Assembly: GCA_945910005.1 (NCBI GenBank)
Contig: OX246741.1
Span: 49,941,298-50,005,297 of the forward strand
DNA length: 64,000 bases
Direction: 5' to 3'
Origin: Isoperla grammatica
Lineage: Eukaryota; Arthropoda; Insecta; Plecoptera; Perlodidae
Of this stretch, positions 11,652-24,200 are shown piece by piece. The stretch's first letter is position 1; every line of letters starts with the position of its first letter. Both the position numbers and the translations under genes were made by a program. Below the pieces are notes generated by a model. It searched no databases. It was not told where the DNA came from and saw nothing but the letters and a program-made list of their open reading frames with translations.

Positions 11652-14443
11652 TTATGCCGGCCACCTTGATGTCGTCACTACGCCTTTCATGGCAGCCATA
11701 TTGATGACGTCACTGCGTCTTTCATGGCGGCCATCTTGATGACGTCACTACGTCTTTCATGGCAGCCATATTGATGACGTCACTGCGTCTTTCATGGCGG
11801 CCATCTTGATGACGTCACTACGTCTTTCATGGCAGCCATATTGATGACGTCACTGCGTCTTTCATGGCGGCCATCTTGATGACGTCACTGCGTCTTTCAT
11901 GGCGGCCATCTTGATGACGTCACTACGTCTTTCATGGCAGCCATATTGATGACGTCACTGCGTCTTTCATGGCGGCCATCTTGATGACGTCACTACGTCT
12001 TTCATGGCAGCCATATTGATGACGTCACTGCGTCTTTCATGGCGGCCATCTTGATGACGTCACTGCGTCTTTCATGGCGGCCATCTTGATGACGTCACTA
12101 CGTCTTTCATGGCAGCCATATTGATGACGTCACTGCGTCTTTCATGGCGGCCATCTTGATGACGTCACTACGTCTTTCATGGCAGCCATATTGATGACGT
12201 CACTGCGTCTTTCATGGCGGCCATCTTGATGACGTCACTGCGTCTTTCATGGCGGCCATCTTGATGACGTCACTACGTCTTTCATGGCAGCCATATTGAT
12301 GACGTCACTGCGTCTTTCATGGCGGCCATCTTGATGACGTCACTACGTCTTTCATGGCAGCCATATTGATGACGTCACTGCGTCTTTCATGGCGGCCATC
12401 TTGATGACGTCACTGCGTCTTTCATGGCGGCCATCTTGATGACGTCACTACGTCTTTCATGGCAGCCATATTGATGACGTCACTGCGTCTTTCATGGCGG
12501 CCATCTTGATGACGTCACTACGTCTTTCATGGCAGCCATATTGATGACGTCACTGCGTCTTTCATGGCGGCCATCTTGATGACGTCACTACGTCTTTCAT
12601 GGCAGCCATATTGATGACGTCACTGCGTCTTTCATGGCGGCCATCTTGATGACGTCACTGCGTCTTTCATGGCGGCCATCTTGATGACGTCACTACGTCT
12701 TTCATGGCAGCCATATTGATGACGTCACTGCGTCTTTCATGGCGGCCATCTTGATGACGTCACTACGTCTTTCATGGCAGCCATATTGATGACGTCACTG
12801 CGTCTTTCATGGCGGCCATCTTGATGACGTCACTACGCATTTTATGGCGGCCACCTTGATGACGTCATTACGCCTTCTGTGGCGGCCATATTGATGACGT
12901 CACTACGTCTTTCATGGCGGCCATCTTGATGACGTCACTACGTCTTTCATGGCGGCCATCTTGATGACGTCACTACGCCTTTTATGGCGGCCATCTTGAT
13001 GACGTCACTACGCCTTTTATGGCAGCCATCTTGATGACGTCACTACGCCTTTCATGGCAGCCATATTGATGACGTCACTGTGTCTTTTATGGCGGCCATC
13101 TTGATGACGTCACTGTGTCTTTTATGGCGGCCATCTTGATGGCGTCACTACGCTTTTATGGCGGCCATCTTGATGACGTCACTGTGTCTTTTAGGGCGGC
13201 CATCTTGATGACGTCACTGTGTCTTTCATGGCGGCCATCTTGATGACGTCACTGCGTCTTTTATGTCAGCCATCTTGATGGCGTCACTACGCTTTTATGG
13301 CGGCCATCTTGATGGCGTCACTACGCTTTTATGGCGGCCATCTTGATGGCGTCACTACGCTTTTATGGCGGCCATCTTGATGGCGTCACTACGCTTTTAT
13401 GGCGGCCATCTTGATGACGTCACTACGCCTTTTATGGCGGCCACCTTGATGACGTCACTACGTTTTTTATGGTGGCTATCTTGATGACGTCACTAAGCCT
13501 TTTATGGCGGCCATCCTGATGACGTCACTACGCCTTCTATGGCGGCCATCCTGATGACGTCACTACGCCTTCTATGGCGGCCATCCTGATGACGTCACTA
13601 CGCCTTCTATGGCGGCCATCTTGATGACGTCACTACGCTTTTTATGTCAGCCATCTTGATGACGTCACTACGCTTTTTATGTCAGCCATCTTGATGACGT
13701 CACTACGCCTTCTATGGCGGCCATCTTGATGACGTCACTACGCTTTTTATGTCAGCCATCTTGATGACGTCACTACGCCTTTTATGGCGGCCACCTTGAT
13801 GACGTCACTACGCTTTTTATGGTGGCTATCTTGATGACGTCACTAAGCCTTTTATGGCGGCCATCCTGATGACGTCACTACGCCTTCTATGGCGGCCATC
13901 CTGATGACGTCACTACGCCTTCTATGGCGGCCATCTTGATGACGTCACTACGCTTTTTATGTCAGCCATCTTTATGACGTCACTACGCTTTTTATGTCAG
14001 CCATCTTGATGACGTCACTACGCCTTCTATGGCGGCCATCTTGATGACGTCACTACGCCTTTTATGGCGGCCATCTTGATGACGTCACTACGCCTTTTAT
14101 GGCGGCCATCTTGATGACATCACTACGCCTTCTGTGGCAGCCATCTTGATGACGTCACTACGCCTTCTATGGCGGCCATCCTGATGACGTCACTACGCTT
14201 TTTATGTCAGCCATCTTGATGACGTCACTACGCCTTCTATGGCGGCCATCCTGATGACGTCACTACGCTTTTTATGTCAGCCATCTTGATGACGTCACTA
14301 CGCCTTCTATGGCGGCCATCTTGATGACGTCACTACGCCTTCTATGGCGGCCATCTTGATGACGTCACTACGCCTTCTATGGCGGCCATCTTGATGACGT
14401 CATTACGCCTTCTATAGCGGCCATCTTGATGACGTCACTACGC
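11652..14443 (+). repeat. 35-bp minisatellite, ~80 copies, with a CRE in nearly every unit
   Basis: The consensus unit runs ATGGCGGCCATCTTGATGA followed by CGTCACTACGTCTTTC. Almost every unit contains the perfect palindrome TGACGTCA (CREB/ATF consensus) a few bases after GGCCATCTTG, which contains the CCAT core bound by YY1/Pho-type zinc-finger proteins. Two unit types alternate in the left part (about 11,700-12,830): X has CACTACG with GCAGCCATATTG, and Y has CACTGCG with GCGGCCATCTTG. They form a five-unit (175-bp) higher-order repeat Y-X-Y-X-Y, with at least one seven-unit variant near 12,420-12,660. The right part (12,835-14,443) is more diverged. No long reading frame crosses it. Confidence 0.95.
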
Positions 14444-15836
14444 CACAGAAGCCAGAGTTACACCATGGAAATTATTCATCTAGACGTAGTTCATGATGGA
14501 CAAAGCAGCCACATCACATCGTCACTTAAACGGCCACGGAATTTCATAGGTCTTCACACCCATACTAAAACTCATACTTTCCAAATTTTAGTAATAACTT
14601 AATCTAGTGATTTATTTTTTATTTTTTATTTAGTTTTACTGAGATGTGAACAAGTATATAGATTGTATGGTTGTTCCTTGTACATTGTACGTTACACGGT
14701 ATACAAAATAAAAATATGTAAGATTGACAAAAAAGTACATAACACGAATTCTTCTGCTTTTTACAAATGAAGAGTAGCTAAATCTAAAGCAACAGGAATA
14801 TGATGGAAATGTTTCTGGAAACAGTAAAGCCCCTGTTCATCTTTAATGTACTGTATCAGTATATTCAAAGGTTGCACGTACGTCACATCTGTGATGAAAC
14901 TTTGACGTTGCCATGGAGAAACAATTGAAGAGGCTGTTGTGGTAGAACATATAGATTCTTAGTTCTTTAAAATTCAGTTTGTTTTTTAAATAAAATTGGT
15001 ATATGCGGTAACTTTTCGTTTTTGATTATTTATGTTTACTTTTAAGATTCAAAAATAGGATTATTTTTAAATTTGAATAGTATTTTACAATGATCTAGGA
15101 TTGGTTCTCATCAATTGTGTCGCAATCATGGCCGCTGTGACGTCACGTGGGAACTATGAATACCATAACAGACATGGCCTCAAAAATGGACTGATATCTT
15201 TCAGTACATTACTAATTGCGTGGTTCTTGTTTACAGAGACCAATTAGGCAATCGCTTCCACTGTACTTAACACAAACCGATGGAATTAAAATGTTGACTT
15301 TACAGACATTTTGATAAAGGTAAATATTAACTAATTCTATTGAATGTGTACACGGTGACTAATTGCTGCGAATCCTTTTCAAGTTATTACAAATTAACAG
15401 ATATTAGAGGGAAATGAAATTCCTCAACGCGGTATTGATCAATTTCAACTATAAATTAAACATAGATTGGAAATATTTGAACGGATGCTACAAGTGTGGC
15501 GAGAGGGAAAACGTTACCTTGTTTGTGTAGCTTACTTAGGTCCGAGCTTACCAAACTTTTTAATCGGCTGATTTACTTATCTCGGATTGGTGGCCATGGT
15601 GTCAACAACATTATATTCAACATTCACGGTGGCTTCTACCGGGCGACATTTTTTATCTATGATTAACAGAAAATTTCGGAATTAAAGCTTGGTAAAAATG
15701 GCCTTTATGTATTCGCAGTTAAACGCTGAGAAATAAATTAAAATCATTTATTTATTTTTTAAATCCTATCATATATGTAATTTCAAAGACTACGAATAAG
15801 CTTAATTCAAATATATAATATATATTTTTAATAGAG
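14444..15836. other. AT-rich intergenic DNA, no gene seen
   Basis: No frame above 60 codons and no recognised element. A single CRE-like GTGACGTCAC lies near 15,138. Confidence 0.4.
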
Positions 15837-16204
15837 AAGGATACTTCTACGTCAAAAACCTCACAAAATTTTTATTTTTAAATTATGTCTCAATAATGGG
15901 CTTCGAAATCGAAAATCTGAATCAACAGCGCACCGTGTTTTAGTAAGCCTTTCATACTGAATGCTGTAAGTTGTGTCTTACATTTTAATCAGTATGTTTT
16001 TTTTATATATAATTAAGTTTATTACTAATTATCGAATAAAATCAAAATAACTACGCTTATAGTTATAATATTTTAGTCAGTCTGTAGGGCTTATCAAAAC
16101 ACAGTGCGCTGTTGGTTTGGTTTTTCGATTTCTTGTTGCAATCTTGAGATATAATTACATAATGACAGTTTTTTGCGGTTTTTGACGTAGAGACTATCCT
16201 TTGC
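15837..16204. mobile_element. Foldback/MITE-like element with ~110-base inverted arms
   Basis: The left arm (15,837-15,950, including 'CTACGTCAAAAACC' and 'CAACAGCGCACCGTGTTTT') is matched by the reverse complement of 16,085-16,204 ('CTACGTCAAAAACCGC', 'CAACAGCGCACTGTGTTTT'). The AT-rich centre is about 140 bases. No open frame. Confidence 0.65.
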
Positions 16205-18090
16205 TCTTCAGTATTTTTGTGCAATGGGATCACCTTAATCCCCCTCCCTCCCCCCTCCCCACCCCCTCTCTATAAAACTGATTAAATATTACAAAATGTG
16301 TTCGTGTAAAAAGCCAAACATGTTCTAAATTGTTATCAGATCTTTCTTCCGGTAAGTCGAAATTTCAGAAGACCAAAGATTGTAGACCATACACCGACGT
16401 GGAACACTTAGCATCATTTCTAAAGCATTTCTTAACGAACATAAAAATGTGACCCTAATGCATTTTCTCAAGCGATAAATATCCTGTTCATATTCCTGTT
16501 TTATAGAACTTGTAAAAGGATTTTAAGAAACAGGCCTCATAAAACTCTACTTTTTGTGTGTGTTTCAGAAAGACTGTCTGGCGCCGTCTCTCGAACTTTT
16601 TCCATAGAGAGAATATATGAAAAATATAAGAAGTGAGACAGAGACGAAGAAATACAAAATTGATGCGGCAAGAGAAGAACGATACTAGCGCAGCACGTGT
16701 GCGACGTAGTAAGCTTTGTCGTGTGTCACTTTGCTCAAGACAACGTTGTTGAGTTACTAGAGACCTATTCGCTATAGATGCATCGGTATAACAATTCGGA
16801 GAACCATTGGAATGCGGGTGTATATAGCGATTGAAACAACACTTCAAACTTATCAGATTAAATAGCGTGCACAATAAATTGTAACAAGATTCGTGTGTAA
16901 ATAGGTAACTAATCCAAACTTTATTGTACATTTGAATTGACTATATTGCTTAAAAATGTGATAAAATGAAAATGAAATTGCCAATTCTTAACTGGGCGTT
17001 TACCTAAAATACGTTTTTTCGAACTAGAATGAAAAGTACTTGATCTAGGCCTATAAATTATTTAAAGTCAATCATTTTAAAAGTGGTGTGAATAAATATA
17101 GCTAAACGTATTTGCGGCAAAGTAATATTAAATACTAAAACATTTGTTCGTTTTTTAATAAAATAAAACTGTCAACAATCGTAGAGACCAGATCTAAATA
17201 ACTGTGTAGAAGAATACCGCAATGTAAAACTGTTATTTGATAAACATTTTGAACTCTGAAACGATTTTGTTTCATAAAAAAATAAAATAAAAATAATTCA
17301 AATTTATATTCTCACACATAAAAGTTACTTCGCTTTTGAATATTGAATGACAAAACTTAATTGTTATCGGCAGATATAATCAAACCTTACCGATTTGAAT
17401 AGATCAGTGATTTAAAACTCTGAGACTTAAATGCAGCAATTTAACACTTAAATTACCTCTTTTCCATAAAACGGTAATTTCATGAAATAATTCTAAAAAC
17501 ATTTCCCTAATTGTGCTACACATTAACTCAGTAGCACGACAATGCTTAAATTAACGGTTGCTCGTTTATTTATAGTACTACACTAATGACTGTAATGTAT
17601 AGTTAGTATATTTCGCCAACATTTTTCACACTCAACGTACGTTTACAAATATATAAGCACGCCTTAAAAAACACTTTATCTCTTAAACGTAGTTAAATTC
17701 TCAACGCGCACAATATTTTTCATACACAGAATTGTTAATAATTCGGATTGTAATTGTTTTACTCAAGTCTTAACAAAACATCAAGTGTTCTTTATAAATA
17801 TTAACAAGATATACAACGAGTGGAGGTGCCTTCAAAGTGTATAAGCATTTAAATAACTAACTTTAAAGCGTGCGCCATTTTGTTCGTGAAGTACAATATA
17901 ACGACTCACACTTTACCGCCAAGTTAAAAAAAAAAAAAACAGAAAAAACAGAAGAAAATGTATATTATTTCAAACTTGTGTATCGAAACCGTAAAAAAAT
18001 ATTAACGCTTTTCAATAAACCACTGACTCTCCGTCAACGTGTTCGATACATTACATCGATCTATCACATAACCGTGTGAACTAAGCAGCA
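16205..18090. other. AT-rich DNA upstream of the 18-kb exon
   Basis: Contains a C-rich stretch (16,241-16,268) and long AT-rich segments. A minus-strand 147-codon frame (16,488-16,931) starts with ATG but has no recognisable domain, so it is not called a gene. If the 18,091 ATG is a true start, the promoter and 5' UTR would lie here, but no clear TATA box or initiator stands out. Confidence 0.35.
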
Positions 18091-18296
18091 ATGGACGGCT
18101 GCACACCTCGACTCACGGGGCGAACTGTGCGACGTAGAGGTCGCCTCGTCCGCTCGGAGAGAGTCTGCGAGCCTCCCGCCCCGCACTTCGGCTGGGACAT
18201 CATCATACGGGACTCCCTCATGCAGATAGCCTGGCCCATGTCCTTGAGCGCAGACACGGACGCGCAGCACTGTGACAACCACAACGTCAAGCTAAG
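18091..18296 (+). CDS. GC-rich coding exon ending at a consensus splice donor; unknown protein
   Basis: An open frame of 68 codons plus two bases runs from an ATG in a fair context (GCAGCAATGG) to AAG|GTAGGT. A stop (TAA) lies in frame just upstream, so ATG 18,091 is the likely start unless an acceptor at CAG 18,088 is used. The peptide is Arg-rich at its N-terminus and has no signal peptide. Around residues 27-40 it contains C-E-P-P-A-P followed by G-W-D-I-I-I-R. That W-D-[VI]-x-I-R motif preceded by Pro-Pro recurs four times in the 47.35-kb exon. The two leftover bases match the phase of the acceptor at 47,353. Translation beyond the donor stops at once (TAG inside the donor), supporting a real exon end. 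Its last ~88 bases and the donor are the seed of the adjacent satellite. Function unknown. Confidence 0.5.
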
Positions 18297-21200
18297 GTAG
18301 GTTACCTAGTTGTGTGGGCAGGGGGGGGCAAGGGGGGTCACTCCCTCATGCAGATAGCCTGGCCCATGTCCTTGAGCGCAGACACGGACGCGCAGCACTG
18401 TGACAACCACAACGTCAAGCTAAGGTAGGTTACCTAGTTGTGTGGGCAGGGGGGGGCAAGGGGGGTCACTCCCTCATGCAGATAGCCTGGCCCATGTCCT
18501 TGAGCGCAGACACGGACGCGCAGCACTGTGACAACCACAACGTCAAGCTAAGGTAGGTTACCTAGTTGTGTGGGCAGGGGGGGGGGCAAGGGGGGTCACT
18601 CTCTCATGCAGATAGCCTGGCCCATGTCCTTGAGCGCAGACACGGACGCGCAGCACTGTGACAACCACAACGTCAAGCTAAGGTAGGTTACCTAGTTGTG
18701 TGGGCAGGGGGGGGCAAGGGGGGTCACTCCCTCATGCAGATAGCCTGGCCCATGTCCTTGAGCGCAGACACGGACGCGCAGCACTGTGACAACCACAACG
18801 TCAAGCTAAGGTAGGTTACCTAGTTGTGTGGGCAGGGGGGGGGGGCAAGGGGGGTCACTCCCTCATGCAGATAGCCTGGCCCATGTCCTTGAGCGCAGAC
18901 ACGGACGCGCAGCACTGTGACAACCACAACGTCAAGCTAAGGTAGGTTACCTAGTTGTGTGGGCAGGGGGGGGCAAGGGGGGTCACTCCCTCATGCAGAT
19001 AGCCTGGCCCATGTCCTTGAGCGCAGACACGGACGCGCAGCACTGTGACAACCACAACGTCAAGCTAAGGTAGGTTACCTAGTTGTGTGGGCAGGGGGGG
19101 GGCAAGGGGGGTCACTCCCTCATGCAGATAGCCTGGCCCATGTCCTTGAGCGCAGACACGGACGCGCAGCACTGTGACAACCACAACGTCAAGCTAAGGT
19201 AGGTTACCTAGTTGTGTGGGCGGGGGGGGGGGGGCAAGGGGGGTCACTCCCTCATGCAGATAGCCTGGCCCATGTCCTTGAGCGCAGACACGGACGCGCA
19301 GCACTGTGACAACCACAACGTCAAGCTAAGGTAGGTTACCTAGTTGTGTGGGCAGGGGGGGGGGGGCAAGGGGGGTCACTCCCTCATGCAGATAGCCTGG
19401 CCCATGTCCTTGAGCGCAGACACGGACGCGCAGCACTGTGACAACCACAACGTCAAGCTAAGGTAGGTTACCTAGTTGTGTGGGCAGGGGGGGGCAAGGG
19501 GGGTCACTCTCTCATGCAGATAGCCTGGCCCATGTCCTTGAGCGCAGACACGGACGCACAGCACTGTGACAACCACAACGTCAAGCTAAGGTAGGTTACC
19601 TAGTTGTGTGGGCAGGGGGGGGGGGCAAGGGGGGTCACTCCCTCATGCAGATAGCCTGGCCCATGTCCTTGAGCGCAGACACGGACGCGCAGCACTGTGA
19701 CAACCACAACGTCAAGCTAAGGTAGGTTACCTAGTTGTGTGGGCAGGGGGGGGCAAGGGGGGTCACTCCCTCATGCAGATAGCCTGGCCCATGTCCTTGA
19801 GCGCAGACACGGACGCGCAGCACTGTGACAACCACAACGTCAAGCTAAGGTAGGTTACCTAGTTGTGTGGGCAGGGAGGGGGCAAGGGGGGTCACTCTCT
19901 CATGCAGATAGCCTGGCCCATGTCCTTGAGCGCAGACACGGACGCGCAGCACTGTGACAACCACAACGTCAAGCTAAGGTAGGTTACCTAGTTGTGTGGG
20001 CAGGGGGGGGGGGGGGCAAAGGGGGGTCACTCCCTCATGCAGATAGCCTGGCCCATGTCCTTGAGCGCAGACACGGACGCGCAGCACTGTGACAACCACA
20101 ACGTCAAGCTAAGGTAGGTTACCTAGTTGTGTGGGCAGGGGGGGGCAAGGGGGGTCACTCCCTCATGCAGATAGCCTGGCCCATGTCCTTGAGCGCAGAC
20201 ACGGACGCGCAGCACTGTGACAACCACAACGTCAAGCTAAGGTAGGTTACCTAGTTGTGTGGGCAGGGGGGGGCAAGGGGGGTCACTCCCTCATGCAGAT
20301 AGCCTGGCCCATGTCCTTGAGCGCAGACACGGACGCGCAGCACTGTGACAACCACAACGTCAAGCTAAGGTAGGTTACCTAGTTGTGTGGGCAGGGGGGG
20401 GCCAAGGGGGGTCACTCTCTCATGCAGATAGCCTGGCCCATGTTCTTGAGCGCAGACACGGACGCGCAGCACTGTGACAACCACAACGTCAAGCTAAGGT
20501 AGGTTACCTAGTTGTGTGGGCAGGGGGGGGGGGGGGCAAGGGGGGTCACTCTCTCATGCAGATAGCCTGGCCCATGTCCTTGAGCGCAGACACGGACGCG
20601 CAGCACTGTGACAACCACAACGTCAAGCTAAGGTAGGTTAGCTAGTTGTGTGGGCAGGGGGGGGGGGGCAAGGGGGGTCACTCCCTCATGCAGATAGCCT
20701 GGCCCATGTCCTTGAGCGCAGACACGGACGCGCAGCACTGTGACAACCACAACGTCAAGCTAAGGTAGGTTACCTAGTTGTGTGGGCAGGGGGGGGCAAG
20801 GGGGGTCACTCCCTCATGCAGATAGCCTGGCCCATGTCCTTGAGCGCAGACACGGACGCGCAGCACTGTGACAACCACAACGTCAAGCTAAGGTAGGTTA
20901 CCTAGTTGTGTGGGCAGGGGGGGGGGGGCAAGGGGGGTCACTCCCTCATGCAGATAGCCTGGCCCATGTCCTTGAGCGCAGACACGGACGCGCAGCACTG
21001 TGACAACCACAACGTCAAGCTAAGGTAGGTTACCTAGTTGTGTGGGCAGGGGGGGGCAAGGGGGGTCACTCTCTCATGCAGATAGCCTGGCCCATGTCCT
21101 TGAGCGCAGACACGGACGCGCAGCACTGTGACAACCACAACGTCAAGCTAAGGTAGGTTACCTAGTTGTGTGGGCAGGGGGGGGGGGCAAGGGGCGTCAC

Positions 21201-24200
21201 TCCCTCATGCAGATAGCCTGGCCCATGTCCTTGAGCGCAGACACGGACGCGCAGCACTGTGACAACCACAACGTCAAGCTAAGGTAGGTTACCTATTTGT
21301 GTGGGCAGAAGGGGGCAAGGGGGGTCACTCTCTTATGCAGATAGCCTGGCCCATGTCCTTGAGCGCAGACACGGACGCGCAGCACTGTGACAACCACAAC
21401 GTCAAGCTAAGGTAGGTTACCTAGTTGTGTGGGCAGGGGGGGGGGGCAAGGGGGGTCACTCTCTCATGCAGATAGCCTGGCCCATGTCCTTGAGCGCAGA
21501 CACGGACGCGCAGCACTGTGACAACCACAACGTCAAGCTAAGGTAGGTTACCTAGTTGTGTGGGCAGGGGGGGGCAAGGGGGGTCACTCCCTCATGCAGA
21601 TAGCCTGGCCCATGTCCTTGAGCGCAGACACGGACGCGCAGCACTGTGACAACCACAACGTCAAGCTAAGGTAGGTTACCTAGTTGTGTGGGCAGGGGGG
21701 GGGGGCAAGGGGGGTCACTCTCTCATGCAGATAGCCTGGCCCATGTCCTTGAGCGCAGACACGGACGCGCAGCACTGTGACAACCACAACGTCAAGCTAA
21801 GGTAGGTTACCTAGTTGTGTGGGCAGGGGGGGGGGCAAGGGGGGTCACTCCCTCATGCAGATAGCCTGGCCCATATCCTTGAGCGCAGACACGGACGCGC
21901 AGCACTGAGACAACCACAACGTCAAGCTAAGGTAGGTTACCTAGTTGTGTGGGCAGGGGGGGGGGGGCAAGGGGGGTCACTCCCTCATGCAGATAGCCTG
22001 GCCCATGTCCTTGAGCGCAGACACGGACGCGCAGCACTGTGACAACCACAACGTCAAGCTAAGGTAGGTTACCTAGTTGTGTGGGGGGGGGGGCAAGGGG
22101 GGTCACTGCCTAATGCAGATAGCTTGGCCCATGTCCTTGAGCGCAGACACGGACGCGCAGCACTGTGACAACCACAACGTCAAGCTAAGGTAGGTTACCT
22201 AGTTGTGTGGGCAGGGGGTAGGGGGGCAAGGGGGGTCACTCCCTCATGCAGATAGCCTGGCCCATGTCCTTGAGCGCAGACACGGACGCGCAGCACTGTG
22301 ACAACCACAACGTCAAGCTAAGGTAGGTTACCTAGTTGTGTGGGCAGGGGGGGGGGGCAAGGGGGGTCACTCCCTCATGCAGATAGCCTGGCCCATGTCC
22401 TTGAGCACAGACACGGACGCGCAGCACTGTGACAACCACAACGTCAAGCTAAGGTAGGTTACCTAGTTGTGTGGGCAGGGGGGGGCAAGGGGGGTCACTC
22501 CCTCATGCAGATAGCCTGGCCCATGTCCTTGAGCACAGACACGGACGCGCAGCACTGTGACAACCACAACGTCAAGCTAAGGTAGGTTACCTAGTTGTGT
22601 GGGCAGGGGGGGGGGGCAAGGGGGGTCACTCCCTCATGCAGATAGCCTGGCCCATGTCCTTGAGCGCAGACACGGACGCGCAGCACTGTGACAACCACAA
22701 CGTCAAGCTAAGGTAGGTTACCTAGTTGTGTGGGCAGGGGGGGGGGGGCAAGGGGGGTCACTCCCTCATGCAGATAGCCTGGCCCATGTCCTTGAGCACA
22801 GACACGGACGCGCAGCACTGTGACAACCACAACGTCAAGCTAAGGTAGGTTACCTAGTTGTGTGGGCAGGGGGAAGGCAAGGGGGGTCACTCCCTCATGC
22901 AGATAGCCTGGCCCATGTCCTTGAGCGCAGACACGGACGCGCAGCACTGTGACAACCACAACGTCAAGCTAAGGTAGGTTACCTAGTTGTGTGGGCAGGG
23001 GGGGGGGGGCAAGGGGGGTCACTCTCTCATGCAGATAGCCTGGCCCATGTCCTTGAGCGCAGACACGGACGCGCAGCACTGTGACAACCACAACGTCAAG
23101 CTAAGGTAGGTTACCTAGTTGTGCGGGCAGGGGGGGGGCAAGGGGGGTCACTCTCTCATGCAGATAGCCTGGCCCATGTCCTTGAGCGCAGACACGGACG
23201 CGCAGCACTGTGACAACCACAACGTCAAGCTAAGGTAGGTTACCTAGTTGTGTGGGCAGGAGGGGGGCAAGGGGGGTCACTCTCTCATGCAGATAGCCTG
23301 GCCCATGTCCTTGAGCGCAGACACGGACGCGCAGCACTGTGACAACCACAACGTCAAGCTAAGGTAGGTTACCTAGTTGTGTGGGCAGGGGGGGGGGGGG
23401 GCAAGGGGGGTCACTCCCTCATGCAGATAGCCTGGCCCATGTCCTTGACCGCAGACACGGACGCGCAGCACTGTGACAACCACAACGTCAAGCTAAGGTA
23501 GGTTACCTAGTTGTGTGGGCATAGGGGGGGCAAGGGGGGTCACTCCCTCATGCAGATAGCCTGGCCCATGTCCTTGAGCGCAGACACGGACGCGCAGCAC
23601 TGTGACAACCACAACGTCAAGCTAAGGTAGGTTACCTAGTTGTGTGGGAAGGGGGGGGGGGGGGGCAAGGGGGGTCACTCCCTCATGCAGATAGCCTGGC
23701 CCATGTCCTTGAGCGCAGACACGGACGCGCAGCACTTTGACAACCACAACGTCAAGCTAAGGTAGGTTACCTAGTTGTGTGGGCAAGGGGGGGGGCAAGG
23801 GGGGTCACTCCCTCATGCAGATAGCCTGGCCCATGTCCTTGAGCGCAGACACGGACGCGCAGCACTGTGACAACCACAACGTCAAGCTAAGGTAGGTTAC
23901 CTAGTTGTGTGGGCAAGGGGGGGGGCAAGGGGGGTCACTCTCTCATGCAGATAGCCTGGCCCATGTCCTTGAGCGCAGACACGGACGCGCAGCACTGTGA
24001 CAACCACAACGTCAAGCTAAGGTAGGTTACCTAGTTGTGTGGGCAGGGGGGGGGGCAAGGGGGGTCACTCTCTCATGCAGATAGCCTGGCCCATGTCCTT
24101 GAGCGCAGACACGGACGCGCAGCACTGTGACAACCACAACGTCAAGCTAAGGTAGGTTACCTAGTTGTGTGGGGGGGGGGGGGGCAAGGTGGGTCACTCC